A stretch of 64,000 bases of DNA from Isoptericola sp. BMS4 (GTDB lineage: Bacteria > Actinomycetota > Actinomycetes > Actinomycetales > Cellulomonadaceae), in the NCBI RefSeq assembly GCF_011634835.1, contig NZ_SIRP01000001.1, positions 2,659,411 to 2,723,410 of the forward strand, in the 5' to 3' direction. Positions 9,431-17,825 of the stretch are shown here, one piece after another (position 1 is the first letter of the stretch; each line of letters starts with the position of its first letter). The translations under genes were made by a program, and so were the position numbers. The notes under the pieces are model-generated. The model did not search any database, was not told the origin of the DNA, and worked only from the letters and a program-made list of their open reading frames with translations.

Positions 9431-9696
9431 TCAGCGGAGACGCTTGTGCATGGTGACCGCGGCCGTCTCGAAGCCCAGGGACTCGTAGAGCGCCCGAGCG
9501 GCGGTGTTGAACCCGAAGACGTTGAGGCCCAGGGAGCGAGCACCCCGCGCCCTGGCGTACTCCTCGCCGAGGATCATGGCCTCGCGCCCGAGACCGCCAC
9601 CGCGCCGGTCGGCGCGGATCGGACGAACTCGCCGCGGGTGCGGTCGAGGAACACGGGGAGATCGTGAGCGGCCATGTCGCGCAGCGTGACGGGCAT
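9431..9696 (-). pseudogene. GNAT acetyltransferase, internally deleted remnant
   Basis: Two pieces of one GNAT gene lie in different frames. From the ATG at 9696 the first frame reads MPVTLRDMAAHDLPVFLDRT, a typical GNAT N-terminus, and stops after about 40 codons. A second frame encodes the acetyl-CoA-binding and C-terminal part (GGGLGREAMILGEEYA, GLNVFGFNTAARALYESLGF) to the stop at 9431. The total is only 266 bp, not a multiple of three, against about 450-500 bp for an intact gene. The central ~70-80 codons are deleted with a frame change. It lies downstream of the DeoR gene on the same strand and is probably non-functional. Confidence 0.75.
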
Positions 9697-9699
9697 CGG

Positions 9700-10500
9700 T
9701 CAGTCTCCCTCCACCGGGACCACCCACAGGTCGCCGACCTGGCCCGCGAGCAGCTCGCGCGCCTCGTCGGCCAGCCCGTCGTCGGTGACGAGCCGCCGCA
9801 CCTCGTGCAGGTCGACGATGGTCGTGAGCCCGACGACGCCCCACTTGGTGTGGTCGGCCAGCACGACGGCCTCCTCGCCGGCGGCGAGCAGCGCGCGGTC
9901 GGTCTCGGCCTCCAGCAGGTTCGGCGTCGTCAGGCCGGCGTGCAGGTCCACGCCGTGCACCCCGAGGAACGCGACGTCCAGGTGCAGGTGCTCCAGCGAC
10001 CGCACCGCCACCGGGCCCACCAGCGCGTCGGAGGGGGTGCGCACGCCGCCGGTGAGCACCACCGACTGCGTGTACGGCTCGTCGGCGCGGTCCGGGCGGC
10101 GGAAGACGTCGGCCACCGGCAGCGAGTTCGTCACCACGGTGAGGTCCGGGACGCCGCGCAGCTCCTGGGCGAGCACCCACGCCGTCGTGCCACCCGAGAG
10201 CCCGACCGCCATGCCGGGCGCGACCAGCTCCGCCGCGCGGCGCGCGATCGCCCGCTTCTGCGCGACCTGCTGCTGCGTGCGGGCCTCGAAGGCGCGCTCG
10301 TGGCCGGCCGACCCGCGCTCGCGCCGGGTCGTCGCGCCGCCGCGCACCTTGTCCAGCGCGCCGTCGTCGGCGAGCGCCTCGATGTCGCGACGCACCGTCA
10401 TGGCGCTCACGCCCAGCTCGTCCGCGAGCTCGGCGATGCTCGCGGCACCCCGGCGGCCCACCTCGGCGACGATCCGCGCCCTGCGTTCTGCGACGAGCAC
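9700..10500 (-). CDS. DeoR-family transcriptional regulator
   Basis: 266-residue repressor. The N-terminal DeoR helix-turn-helix is SIAELADELGVSAMTVRRDI (about residues 18-37), followed by KVRGGA, the usual link to the sugar-phosphate-binding domain. That domain contains MAVGLSGGTTAWVLAQEL, the ribose-5-phosphate-isomerase-like phosphate loop. GTG 10500 is chosen because a GAAAGGGG site sits at a suitable distance; an in-frame GTG at 10506 is too close to it. Divergent from the acetylxylan esterase gene across 85 bp, so it probably controls that gene in response to a sugar phosphate. Confidence 0.85.
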   Translation of the reverse strand: MLVAERRARIVAEVGRRGAASIAELADELGVSAMTVRRDIEALADDGALDKVRGGATTRRERGSAGHERAFEARTQQQVAQKRAIARRAAELVAPGMAVGLSGGTTAWVLAQELRGVPDLTVVTNSLPVADVFRRPDRADEPYTQSVVLTGGVRTPSDALVGPVAVRSLEHLHLDVAFLGVHGVDLHAGLTTPNLLEAETDRALLAAGEEAVVLADHTKWGVVGLTTIVDLHEVRRLVTDDGLADEARELLAGQVGDLWVVPVEGD

Positions 10501-10585
10501 CAGCACCCCTTTCGACCTGCGGCTCAGTGTCCCACGACCTGCCCGCCGCGCCCCTTCCCCCACGACCGTCCCGAGGAGCCGACCG

Positions 10586-11605
10586 ATGCCCACCCTGCCC
10601 GCCCCGTACGACGCCTGGTTCCCCGACGCGGAGATCGACGGCACGTACGGCTTCGACCGTGACGCCCTGGGTGCGGTGCGCCCCGCCGAGGAGCCGGAGG
10701 GCTTCGCGGACCTGTGGCGGTCCTGGTTCGCGGCCGCGCGGGGCGTCGCGGCGGACGTGGTGCTGGAGCCGGTGGGCCGTCGCGGAGCCCACGACGTCTC
10801 GGTCGCGACGTTCACCGCCGACGGCGGGCTGCGGCTGCGGGCGTGGGTGGCGCTGCCCACCGGCGGCGAGGTGCGCGTGGGGATCGTGCACGGGCACGGG
10901 TACGGCGGCCGCGACGAGCCGACGTTCGAGCGGGTGCCGGAGCACGCCGCGGTGATCTTCCCGGTCGCGCGTGGGCTGGGGGCGCTCAACGCGGGCGTCG
11001 GGGCGCCGGGCACGAGCGCGGAGCACGTGCTGCACGGCATCGAGGACGTCGCGACGTACTCGCTGGGCCGGTGCGCCCGGGACCTGTGGCACGCGGCCAC
11101 GGCCCTGACCGAGGTGCTGGGCTCGGCGCCGCCGCTGTACTACGTGGGCGGCAGCTTCGGTGGCGGCGTGGGTGCCCTGGCCCTGCCGTGGGACGACCGG
11201 TTCGTGGGCGCGACGCTCACGGTGCCGAGCTTCGGGCAGTACGACCTGCGCCTCGCGGTGCCGTGCCACGGCAGCGGCGAGGCGCAGCGCCGGTACGTGG
11301 CGGAGCACCCCGAGGCGCGCAGGGTGCTGGCGCTGACCGACGCCTCCGTGGCCGCGACGCACCTGCGCGTGCCGACGCGCGTCGAGTGCGCCCTGTGGGA
11401 CGCGAACGTGCCGCCGCAGGGCCAGTTCGCCGTCGCGAACGGGGTCGCCGCCGCCGAGCGGGCGGGGACGGGCACCGCGCTCGAGCTCGGGGTGCTCTCC
11501 GCGGGTCATGCCGAGTACCCCGGCCAGGCGCGGGAGATGGCGGCCGCGTTCGCCGCGACCCGCGCGCACGTGGACCGCGCGGTCAGCCGCGCCGCGGTGC
11601 GCTGA
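10586..11605 (+). CDS. Acetylxylan esterase / cephalosporin-C deacetylase family (CE7)
   Basis: 339-residue alpha/beta hydrolase of the AXE1/CE7 family, which removes acetyl groups from xylo-oligosaccharides. The nucleophile elbow is GGSFGGG with Ser190; a likely catalytic His lies in SAGHAEYPGQ near the C-terminus. RGLGALN and a GHGYGG loop (possible oxyanion region) fit the family. No signal peptide, so it probably acts on imported acetylated oligosaccharides in the cytoplasm. It starts at an ATG with a CGAGGAG site. The divergent DeoR gene is its likely regulator. Confidence 0.85.
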   Translation: MPTLPAPYDAWFPDAEIDGTYGFDRDALGAVRPAEEPEGFADLWRSWFAAARGVAADVVLEPVGRRGAHDVSVATFTADGGLRLRAWVALPTGGEVRVGIVHGHGYGGRDEPTFERVPEHAAVIFPVARGLGALNAGVGAPGTSAEHVLHGIEDVATYSLGRCARDLWHAATALTEVLGSAPPLYYVGGSFGGGVGALALPWDDRFVGATLTVPSFGQYDLRLAVPCHGSGEAQRRYVAEHPEARRVLALTDASVAATHLRVPTRVECALWDANVPPQGQFAVANGVAAAERAGTGTALELGVLSAGHAEYPGQAREMAAAFAATRAHVDRAVSRAAVR

Positions 11606-11641
11606 TCAGCGCGGGATCCAGCACCTGCGCGCCGCCGGTCG

Positions 11642-12544
11642 TCAGGACTCCGCCCCGGAGGCGTGCCGGAGAGCGGCGTCGGCCGCGGACGTCACCTGCG
11701 GCGCGGCCCCGACAAGGGCGTCGAGGCGCTCCAGGCGACGCGCGGTGTCGTCGTCCGCGGGCGTCATGAGGATGATCCGGTCCCCGCGGGCGCGGTCGAG
11801 CCACAAGCTCTGGAAGTGCACGTCGAGGCGGCCGACGCGCGGCGAGGCGTAGCGGCGCAGCTGGGTGCGGTCCCCGGCGATCTCGTACGTCTCCCAGAGG
11901 CGCACGAAGTCGGAGGACGTCGCCCGCAGCCGGTCGAGCAGCGCCCGCCAGCGCGGGTCGTCGCGGTGCTCGGGCGCCTTGCCACGGAGGCGGGCGGTGA
12001 TGTCGCGGAGCACGGCCTCGTCGTCGACGAGGCTGCCGCGCCAGCGCGGGTCGGTGAACATCAGCCAGGCGCAGTTGCGCTCCTCGGGCGGGCGGGCGTC
12101 GAGGTCGTCGAACAGGAACCGGTAGGAGCGGTTGGCGGCGAGCAAGTCGTAGCAGTCCGTCTGGATCGCCGCGGGGTACGGCAGCAGCCTCTCCAGCACC
12201 GCAAGGTGCTCCGGCCGCACCTCGAAGCCCGGCACCGGGTCGACGGCGGGCTCGCGGCCGGCGAGGACCATGAGGTGGCGGTGCTCCGCGGCGTCCAGGC
12301 GCAGCACCCGCGCCACCGCCTCCAGCACCTGGTCGGAGACGTTCCGCGCCCGGCCCTGCTCCAGCCACGTGTACCAGGTGACGCCCACCCCGGCGAGTTG
12401 CGCCACCTCCTCGCGCCGCAGGCCCGGGGTGCGACGGCGTCCGCCCGTGGGCAGCCCGACGTCGCCCGGCGTGATGCGGGCGCGCCGGGCGCGCAGGAAC
12501 GCGCCGAGCTCCTCGCGGCGGGTCGTGCGGGCGGCGTCGGTCAT
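11642..12544 (-). CDS. XRE-family regulator with MmyB-type ligand-binding domain
   Basis: 300 residues. An N-terminal Xre-type HTH (GLRREEVAQLAGVGVTWYTW, about residues 38-57) is followed by a MmyB-like domain, a PAS-related fold with residues such as PAAIQTDCYDLLAANRSYRF and NCAWLMFTDPRWR. It is divergent from the MFS exporter gene at 12646. Two palindromic sites in the 101-bp gap (12581-12596 and 12609-12620) are probable operators. Homologues of this type often control an adjacent oxidoreductase or efflux gene; the inducer is unknown. Two similar regulators occur at 23412 and 34275. Confidence 0.85.
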   Translation of the reverse strand: MTDAARTTRREELGAFLRARRARITPGDVGLPTGGRRRTPGLRREEVAQLAGVGVTWYTWLEQGRARNVSDQVLEAVARVLRLDAAEHRHLMVLAGREPAVDPVPGFEVRPEHLAVLERLLPYPAAIQTDCYDLLAANRSYRFLFDDLDARPPEERNCAWLMFTDPRWRGSLVDDEAVLRDITARLRGKAPEHRDDPRWRALLDRLRATSSDFVRLWETYEIAGDRTQLRRYASPRVGRLDVHFQSLWLDRARGDRIILMTPADDDTARRLERLDALVGAAPQVTSAADAALRHASGAES

Positions 12545-12580
12545 GGCACCAGTGTGCGCGATCGTGCCCGGGGCAACCAG

Positions 12581-12620
12581 GTGGTGCCGGTACCACGATC
12601 AGCAGGCTCCTGGTACCAGG
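12581..12620. promoter_or_regulatory. Paired palindromic operators between MmyB regulator and MFS gene
   Basis: Two GGTACC-centred dyads: GTGGTGCCGGTACCAC at 12581-12596 (one mismatched pair) and CCTGGTACCAGG at 12609-12620 (perfect). Their centres are 26 bp apart, about 2.5 helical turns, so two dimers could bind on roughly opposite faces, or one tetramer could bridge them. They sit between the divergent starts at 12544 and 12646. Sequence symmetry is direct observation; binding by the adjacent MmyB protein is inferred. Confidence 0.55.
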
Positions 12621-12645
12621 ATGAGCGCGGACGCACCGTCGTGGC

Positions 12646-14088
12646 ATGACCACGACCACCACCGGGACGCGACGGCCCGCCCCCGCCACGTCGACCCGTG
12701 CACTCACCGGCACCGGCCTCGCCGTCCTGCTCGTCGCCTACCTGCCCGTCAACATGACCTTCGGGTCGGTGAACCTCCTCGCCCCGGCCATCGCCGGTGA
12801 CCTGGGCGCCACGGCCGCGGGCGGCCAGCTCGTGCTGTCCGCGTACACGACGGCGTTCGCCGCCGCCCTCGTCGTCGCCGGCCGCCTCGGCGACCGGTAC
12901 GGCCGACGGCGGCTGCTCGCCGTCGGGCTGGCCGCGTTCGCCGCGCTGTCCCTGCTCGCCGCGCTCGCACCGACCCTGCCCGTGCTGGTCGCGCTGCGCG
13001 CCGGGCTCGGCGTCGCGTCCGGGCTGTTCACCCCGCAGGTGCTGTCCACGATCCAGGCCACGGCTCCCGACCGGCTGCGCGCCCTGGGCGTCACCCTGTT
13101 CGCCGCCATGAGCGGCATCGCCACCATCACGGGGCAGGTGCTCGCAGGCGCCGTCGCCGGCGTCGCGGGCGACCACCTGGGATGGCGGCTCGTGCAGGTG
13201 CTCACCGGCGCCGTCGGGGCGGCGGCGCTGCTCGGCCTGCGCGCCGTCCCGGACTCGCGCTCGTCCGCGCCGCTGGCCCTCGACCTGCGCGGCGCCGTCC
13301 TGCTCGGCGGCGGGCTGCTGCTGCTCGTCGTGCCGCTGACGCTCGGCTCGTCGGCCGGCTGGCCCCCGCCGTTGCTCGCGATGCTGGTCGCGGGCGGCGT
13401 CGTGCTCGTGGTGTTCGCCCGGGCCCAGCGGGCGTCGGAGCGCCGAGGCGACCTGCCCGTCGTGCCGCCGAGCGTGCTGCGCGCCCCCGCCGTGCGGCAC
13501 GGCCTGGTCATGACGCTCCTGTTCTTCGTCGGCTACGGCGGCTTCCTGTACGAGTTCTCGGCCCTCACGCAGGGCGCGCTGGGCGCGGACGCGTGGGGTG
13601 CGGTCCTGCTCGTGCTCGGCTTCGGCGGCGGCTTCATCGCGACGGCGCTCGCGCTGCCCGTCGTCGAGCGGTACACGGGCCGGTGGACGATGACCGGCGG
13701 CGCCGTCGGGCAGGCCGCGATGCTGGCGGCGACCGCCGTCGTCGTCGGCAGCGGGCACGCCGGGAGCGCGTTCACCCTGCAGCCCCTGCTCGTGCTGCTC
13801 GGCGCCGCCCAGGCGCTCATGTACGGGCCGGTGCTGCGCACCGTGCTCTCGCGCACGCCCACGTGGGCGGCCGGCGTGGCGGGCGGGCTGTTCACCACCC
13901 TGCAGCAGCTCGGGCTCGGCCTCGGCGTCGCGCTGCTGGGCGGACTCTTCCAGGCCGTCGCCGGGCACGCGGGCGGCGGCCCGGACGTCGGGCTCCCCCG
14001 CGGGTTCGCCGTCGCCGTCGCCGTGCAGGCCGTGCTGGCGCTGGTGTTCGCGACGCTCGCGACCCGCATCGCCCGCTCGCCCCGCTGA
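12646..14088 (+). CDS. MFS drug-efflux-type transporter (DHA2-like)
   Basis: 480-residue major facilitator with about 14 hydrophobic segments, as in the DHA2 drug:H+ antiporter group. The loop 2-3 motif is GRLGDRYGRRRLLAVGL near residue 82, and GLGVASGLFTPQVLSTIQ resembles the motif C region typical of exporters. The ATG start lies 25 bp beyond the palindromic operators. Likely exports a toxic or self-made compound under control of the divergent MmyB regulator. Substrate cannot be predicted. Confidence 0.85.
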   Translation: MTTTTTGTRRPAPATSTRALTGTGLAVLLVAYLPVNMTFGSVNLLAPAIAGDLGATAAGGQLVLSAYTTAFAAALVVAGRLGDRYGRRRLLAVGLAAFAALSLLAALAPTLPVLVALRAGLGVASGLFTPQVLSTIQATAPDRLRALGVTLFAAMSGIATITGQVLAGAVAGVAGDHLGWRLVQVLTGAVGAAALLGLRAVPDSRSSAPLALDLRGAVLLGGGLLLLVVPLTLGSSAGWPPPLLAMLVAGGVVLVVFARAQRASERRGDLPVVPPSVLRAPAVRHGLVMTLLFFVGYGGFLYEFSALTQGALGADAWGAVLLVLGFGGGFIATALALPVVERYTGRWTMTGGAVGQAAMLAATAVVVGSGHAGSAFTLQPLLVLLGAAQALMYGPVLRTVLSRTPTWAAGVAGGLFTTLQQLGLGLGVALLGGLFQAVAGHAGGGPDVGLPRGFAVAVAVQAVLALVFATLATRIARSPR

Positions 14089-14169
14089 CCCGCTCGCGGC
14101 GCGCCGGTGGCAGACGACGCCTCGGTGCGCGACGGTGGGACCACCGCACATCCGTCCACGGAGGTCACG

Positions 14170-14850
14170 ATGAAGGTCGTCGTCGTCGGCGCGCTCGGCA
14201 AGGTCGCGCGCCTGCTCGTCCCGCTGCTGGTCGACGGCGGCACGGGACCGGCCGTCGAGGTGGTCGGTGTGGTGCGCCGGCCGGAGCAGGTGGACCGCGT
14301 GGCCGACGTGGGCGCGGACCCCCTGCTGCTCGACGTGGAGAGCGCCACCACCGACGAGATCGCGGCGGCGCTCGACGGGGCGGACGCCGTCGTGTGGTCC
14401 GCCGGCGCGGGCGGCGGGAACCCGCAGCGCACCTACGCCGTCGACCGGGACGCCGCGATCCGGTCGATGGACGCCGCCGCGAGCGCCGGGGTGCGCCGCT
14501 ACGTGATGGTGTCGTGGATCGGCTCGACGCCGGAGCACGGCGTCCCGGAGTCCGCGGGGTTCTTCGCGTATGCGGACGCCAAGCTCGCCGCGGACGACCA
14601 CCTGCGCGACACGACCCTGGACTGGACGATCCTCGGGCCGGGCACGCTGACGGACGAGCCGCCGACCGGCCGGATCGCGCTCCTGCCCGAGGCCGGCGCC
14701 GTCCCGGCCGGCACGGACACGCACGTGCCGCGGGCCGACGTCGCCCAGGTGGTCGCCGCGACGCTGCGCGAGCCGGCGACGGTCGGGCGGTTCGTCCGGT
14801 TCAGCGCCGGGGAGACGCCGGTCCCGGCCGCCCTGCGATCCCTGGCCTAG
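14170..14850 (+). CDS. NAD(P)-binding protein, NmrA/atypical SDR family
   Basis: 226 residues with a Rossmann-fold N-terminus (MKVVVVGALGKVARLLVPLL). It also has VVWSAGAGGGNPQRTYAVDRDA, a YVMVSWIGS strand and YADAKLAADDHL, where Tyr and Lys stand in the SDR spacing. This is the short atypical SDR (NAD(P)H-binding, NmrA-like) group, often redox sensors or quinone/epimerase-like enzymes. Chosen start is the ATG at 14170 with GGAGG about seven bases upstream; a longer in-frame start at 14107 lacks family similarity. Follows the MFS gene by 81 bp. Confidence 0.78.
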   Translation: MKVVVVGALGKVARLLVPLLVDGGTGPAVEVVGVVRRPEQVDRVADVGADPLLLDVESATTDEIAAALDGADAVVWSAGAGGGNPQRTYAVDRDAAIRSMDAAASAGVRRYVMVSWIGSTPEHGVPESAGFFAYADAKLAADDHLRDTTLDWTILGPGTLTDEPPTGRIALLPEAGAVPAGTDTHVPRADVAQVVAATLREPATVGRFVRFSAGETPVPAALRSLA

Positions 14851-14922
14851 GGTCCGGCACGAGAGACGTGCCGTCGTGAACGGCGCGCGGTACGGTCGGG
14901 ACGACGTCGAAGGGGATGTGCG

Positions 14923-15285
14923 ATGACCGCTCGGGGCCGGCTTCTGCTGCTGGGTGCGGTCGTGCTGTTCGGCGTGACCCTCACGCTGGTCGCGGTCGAG
15001 AGCCGTTGGCAGGCGGTCCCGGTGTGGGCGTTCTGGTCCGTGGTCGTGGTGGGCGCCGTCGCCCGGGTCGTCCGGCACCGCAGTGTGCGGCGCGGCCTGC
15101 GGCCCGCGGCGCAGGGCGTGGACGAGGTGCAGGACCTCTACCTCGGCCGCATCCGCCCGCCGGTCACGTACGGCGCCGCGGAGCCGGTGGCGACGGTCGT
15201 CGAGCCCGTGCCCGAGGACCCGCTCGCCGGCGGGTCCGTCACCCTCGACCTGGGGCCGGAGGCCCGCCGGCACGACGGGCGGTGA
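14923..15285 (+). CDS. Small membrane protein of unknown function
   Basis: 120 residues. Two hydrophobic helices (about residues 6-24 and 33-48) are followed by an Arg-rich stretch and an acidic Pro/Val-rich C-terminal tail, predicted cytoplasmic. No recognised domain. The GTCGAAGGGGATGTGCG context supplies a ribosome-binding site for the ATG at 14923. Its last 47 bp overlap the 3' end of the convergent methyltransferase gene, unusual but compatible with the high coding density. Function unknown. Confidence 0.6.
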   Translation: MTARGRLLLLGAVVLFGVTLTLVAVESRWQAVPVWAFWSVVVVGAVARVVRHRSVRRGLRPAAQGVDEVQDLYLGRIRPPVTYGAAEPVATVVEPVPEDPLAGGSVTLDLGPEARRHDGR

Positions 15286-15865
15286 TCGCCCCGTGCGGGC
15301 GCCGGCCGGGGTCGGTGCGGGTCTCGCTCTCCAGGACGTCGAACCCGGCCGCCGTGAGCCGCGCGCTCATCTCCGCGACAGGCCAGTACCAGGCGGGCGT
15401 CACGGCATGGTCGAACGGCTCGACGCGCGGGCCGCTGAAGAACCCGAGCAGCAGGCCGCCGCCGTGCGCGAGGGCGCGCGCGAGCTCGGCGAGCACCGCG
15501 TCCATGCCGGACGGCGAAGTGTGGATGACGGAGTACCAGGCGAGGACCCCGCCGAGGCTCCCGTCGGGGACGCCGAGGCCGTCCAGTGCGGCGCGGCGGA
15601 ACGGGACGCCGGGGTGGCGGGCGCGGGCGTGCTCGAGGAACGGCTCGGCAAGGTCGGCGCCCTCGACATCATGTCCCAGGTCCGCGAGGTGGCGGGTCCA
15701 GTGCCCGGGCCCGCAGCCGGCGTCCAGCACGCGTCCCGTCAGGCCGTCGGCCCAACGGGTCACGAGCCGCCGGTCGCGGTCGTCGGCCTGCTCGACCGAC
15801 CCGAAGAGGTCGACGTACTCGCTCGCTCGCGCGGCGTAGGCGGCGCCGACGTCGTGGCTGGTCAC
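15239..15865 (-). CDS. Class I SAM-dependent methyltransferase
   Basis: 208 residues. The SAM-binding motif I is VLDAGCGPGHWTRHLADLG (about residues 46-64), followed by an acidic motif II (VEGADLAEPFLEHAR) and a post-I region GSLGGVLAWYSVIH. This is a UbiE/Methyltransf_11-type small-molecule methylase; substrate unknown. It lies 5 bp downstream of the TetR gene at 15871 on the same strand, so the two are probably co-transcribed and the methylase may be under TetR control. Confidence 0.82.
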   Translation of the reverse strand: MTSHDVGAAYAARASEYVDLFGSVEQADDRDRRLVTRWADGLTGRVLDAGCGPGHWTRHLADLGHDVEGADLAEPFLEHARARHPGVPFRRAALDGLGVPDGSLGGVLAWYSVIHTSPSGMDAVLAELARALAHGGGLLLGFFSGPRVEPFDHAVTPAWYWPVAEMSARLTAAGFDVLESETRTDPGRRPHGAITARRAGGPPAPGRG

Positions 15866-15870
15866 GCCGG

Positions 15871-16455
15871 TCAGCGTACGACGGCGCGGACGGCGCGGCG
15901 GGCGTGCTCGCGCGCCTCGCCGGCGGTCGGCGCGGGAGCGAGACCGAGCAGCCGGCGCCGGTGCGGCTCGCCGAGCAGCAGCGTGTACAACGGCTCCGCG
16001 AGGTCGTCGTCGTGCCCCCGGGCGGCGAGCAGCCGGGCGAGGGCCGCGACCGTCGCCGCCGGTCCGCGGGCGTAGAACTCGGCGGCGAGGTCCGGGAGCC
16101 GGTCGGCCTCGGCGACGACGAGCCGGTGCAGGGTCACGGCGTCGTCCCCGTGCAGGGCGTGCACGATCCGGGCGGCGACGTCCTCCAGGTCGTCCCCGGC
16201 GGGCAGGTCGCGCTCGTGGGCGTGCAGTCGTTCGACGGCGGCGAGGAACAGCCCGGTCTTGTCGGTGAAGTGCCGGTAGATCGTGCGTTTCGTCGCGCCG
16301 ACCGCCTGGGCGACCGCCTCGATCGTGGTGCCGCCGAGGCCGTGCGCGGCGAACAGCGTGGTGGCCGCGTCGAGGATCTCCGCCCGGCGCGCCTCGGTCT
16401 CGCCGTGTCGCGGCCGGCCGGGGCCGCGTCTCGTCGCGCTCGTGTCGGTGCTCAC
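15871..16455 (-). CDS. TetR-family transcriptional regulator
   Basis: 194 residues with an N-terminal TetR HTH (TTIEAVAQAVGATKRTIYRHFTDK cut here at the HTH core TTIEAVAQAVGATKRTIYRH; residues about 37-56). The C-terminal ligand domain is divergent. GTG 16455 is chosen: the Arg-rich lead RRGPGRPRHGETEARR that precedes TetR HTHs starts just after it, and the longer ORF runs through the operator. Divergent from the DUF952 gene at 16502. A 22-bp dyad at 16462-16483 lies directly upstream of the start and overlaps both promoters, consistent with autorepression. Confidence 0.82.
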   Translation of the reverse strand: MSTDTSATRRGPGRPRHGETEARRAEILDAATTLFAAHGLGGTTIEAVAQAVGATKRTIYRHFTDKTGLFLAAVERLHAHERDLPAGDDLEDVAARIVHALHGDDAVTLHRLVVAEADRLPDLAAEFYARGPAATVAALARLLAARGHDDDLAEPLYTLLLGEPHRRRLLGLAPAPTAGEAREHARRAVRAVVR

Positions 16456-16461
16456 CTCACA

Positions 16462-16483
16462 AATGATACGTTGCCGTTTCATT
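16462..16483. promoter_or_regulatory. TetR-type operator dyad
   Basis: Inverted repeat AATGATACG-TTGC-CGTTTCATT: nine-base arms with one mismatched pair and a four-base centre. It occupies the 46-bp gap between the divergent TetR gene (start 16455) and the DUF952 gene (start 16502), seven bases from the regulator start. Length and position are typical of TetR autoregulatory sites. Binding is inferred. Confidence 0.6.
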
Positions 16484-16501
16484 GATGCGAAGGAGGGACC
16501 G

Positions 16502-16915
16502 ATGGGCACCGACCGGCTGCTGCACGTGGCGTTCAGCGACGACTGGGAGGCCTGCGGGCGGTTCGGCGAGTACGACGTCGCGACCCGCCGCACGCTCTAC
16601 GACGACGCGGGGTTCGTCCACGCCACGACTGCGGCGGGCCTGCCGCACGTCCTGCGCGACGCGTACGGCGACGCGTCCGAGCCGCTCGTGCTCGCCGTCG
16701 TCGACGAGGCCGCCCTCGCGGCCCGGGGGATCCCGGTCCGATGGGAGCCCGGCGCCGGCGCGGACGGCGCCGCCGCGCCGCGCATCGAGGGCCTGCTGCC
16801 GATGGACCACGAGACCGTCGTCGCCGTCCTCCCCCTGGAGCGCGGCGACGACGGCTGGCAGGCGCCGGACCTCGACGGGCTGGGTGTGCGCGACGAGGCC
16901 CCGCCCGCTACGTGA
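16502..16915 (+). CDS. DUF952 domain protein
   Basis: 137 residues matching the DUF952 pattern: LLHVAFSDDWEACGRFGEY at the N-terminus, GFVHATTAAGLPHVL, a central LVLAVVDEAAL strand and a C-terminal PRIEGLLPMDHETVVAVLPL. The family is small, soluble and of unknown biochemical role, with a fold related to ADP-ribosyl transferase/RNA 2'-phosphotransferase-like barrels in some models. A strong AAGGAGGGA site precedes the ATG. It is divergent from the TetR gene across an operator and its 3' end overlaps the convergent transketolase gene by eight bases. Confidence 0.8.
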   Translation: MGTDRLLHVAFSDDWEACGRFGEYDVATRRTLYDDAGFVHATTAAGLPHVLRDAYGDASEPLVLAVVDEAALAARGIPVRWEPGAGADGAAAPRIEGLLPMDHETVVAVLPLERGDDGWQAPDLDGLGVRDEAPPAT

Positions 16916-17825
16916 GGAGCTCAGCGATCCGGCGGCGGATCCCGGCGGCGTCGAGCCCGTGCGCGGCGGCATGCTCGCGCGGCGTGCCGTACCGACGAAG
17001 CTCGGCCCCCTCGACCGGCACGCCCACGTGCAGCACGCGGCTGGGCCGGTCCGTGAGCGCGGCGGCAACAGCGCGGGCGCTGGTGCCCTCGAGGTAGGGC
17101 TCGACGACGGCGAGCGCCGGCGCCGGGCCCGCGAGCGCCCGCAGCCCCGTCGCGTCGAGGGGGTGCGGGGTGGCCGTCCAGGCGACACGCACCGGAAGGT
17201 CCGCGGTGGCGGCGAGCACGGTGTCGAGCATCGGGCCGACGGCGACCACCAGCGGCGCGTCCGCGCCGCCGTCGCGCACCAGGTGCAGCCGGCCGTCCAC
17301 GGGGTGCGGCGCGGCGTTGTGCTGCGACGACAGGCGCACGTACACCCGGCCCGTGCCGCCCGCCTCGCGGCGCAAGACCTCGGAGACCTCGTCGGCGTGC
17401 CCGGGCACGTGCACGGTCCAGCCGGGCAGCGCGGACATCAGGGCGACGTCGGCCGGGGCCTGATGGGTGCGCCCGCCGGAGCTGACGTCGTACGACGCCC
17501 CGGCGCTGACGAGCAGCGCGCCGACGTCCTGGTGGCCGAGGTCCAGCTTGACCTGCTCGTACGCCCGCTCGACGAGGAACGGCGCGAACGTGTGGACGAC
17601 GGGCCGCCGCCCGGCCAGCGCGAGGCCGCCGGCGACGCCGACGAGCGCCTGCTCGCGGATGCCGACGTCGATCACCTGGTCGGGTCGGCGCGCGGCGGGC
17701 GCGGGCAGGTACCCGGAGCCGATCACGGCGAGGACGAGGACGGCGTGCGGGTGGTCGCCGAGCACCGGGTCGAGCTCGGCGTAGAAGCGCGTCCTCATGT
17801 CGCGGGCGAGGGTCGTGGTGCTCAT
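16908..17825 (-). CDS. Transketolase-like protein, C-terminal subunit
   Basis: 305 residues carrying the pyrimidine-binding and C-terminal domains of transketolase. The signature DVGIREQALVGVAGGLALAG (near residue 53) contains the Glu that activates the thiamine diphosphate ring; VHVPGHADEVSEVLRR and the C-terminal domain follow. It starts at the ATG of an ATGA overlap with the N-terminal-subunit gene, so the two chains are made together and should form one split TPP enzyme that moves two-carbon ketol units between sugars. Such split transketolases are common in sugar-specific loci; the exact substrate is unknown. Confidence 0.85.
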   Translation of the reverse strand: MSTTTLARDMRTRFYAELDPVLGDHPHAVLVLAVIGSGYLPAPAARRPDQVIDVGIREQALVGVAGGLALAGRRPVVHTFAPFLVERAYEQVKLDLGHQDVGALLVSAGASYDVSSGGRTHQAPADVALMSALPGWTVHVPGHADEVSEVLRREAGGTGRVYVRLSSQHNAAPHPVDGRLHLVRDGGADAPLVVAVGPMLDTVLAATADLPVRVAWTATPHPLDATGLRALAGPAPALAVVEPYLEGTSARAVAAALTDRPSRVLHVGVPVEGAELRRYGTPREHAAAHGLDAAGIRRRIAELLT

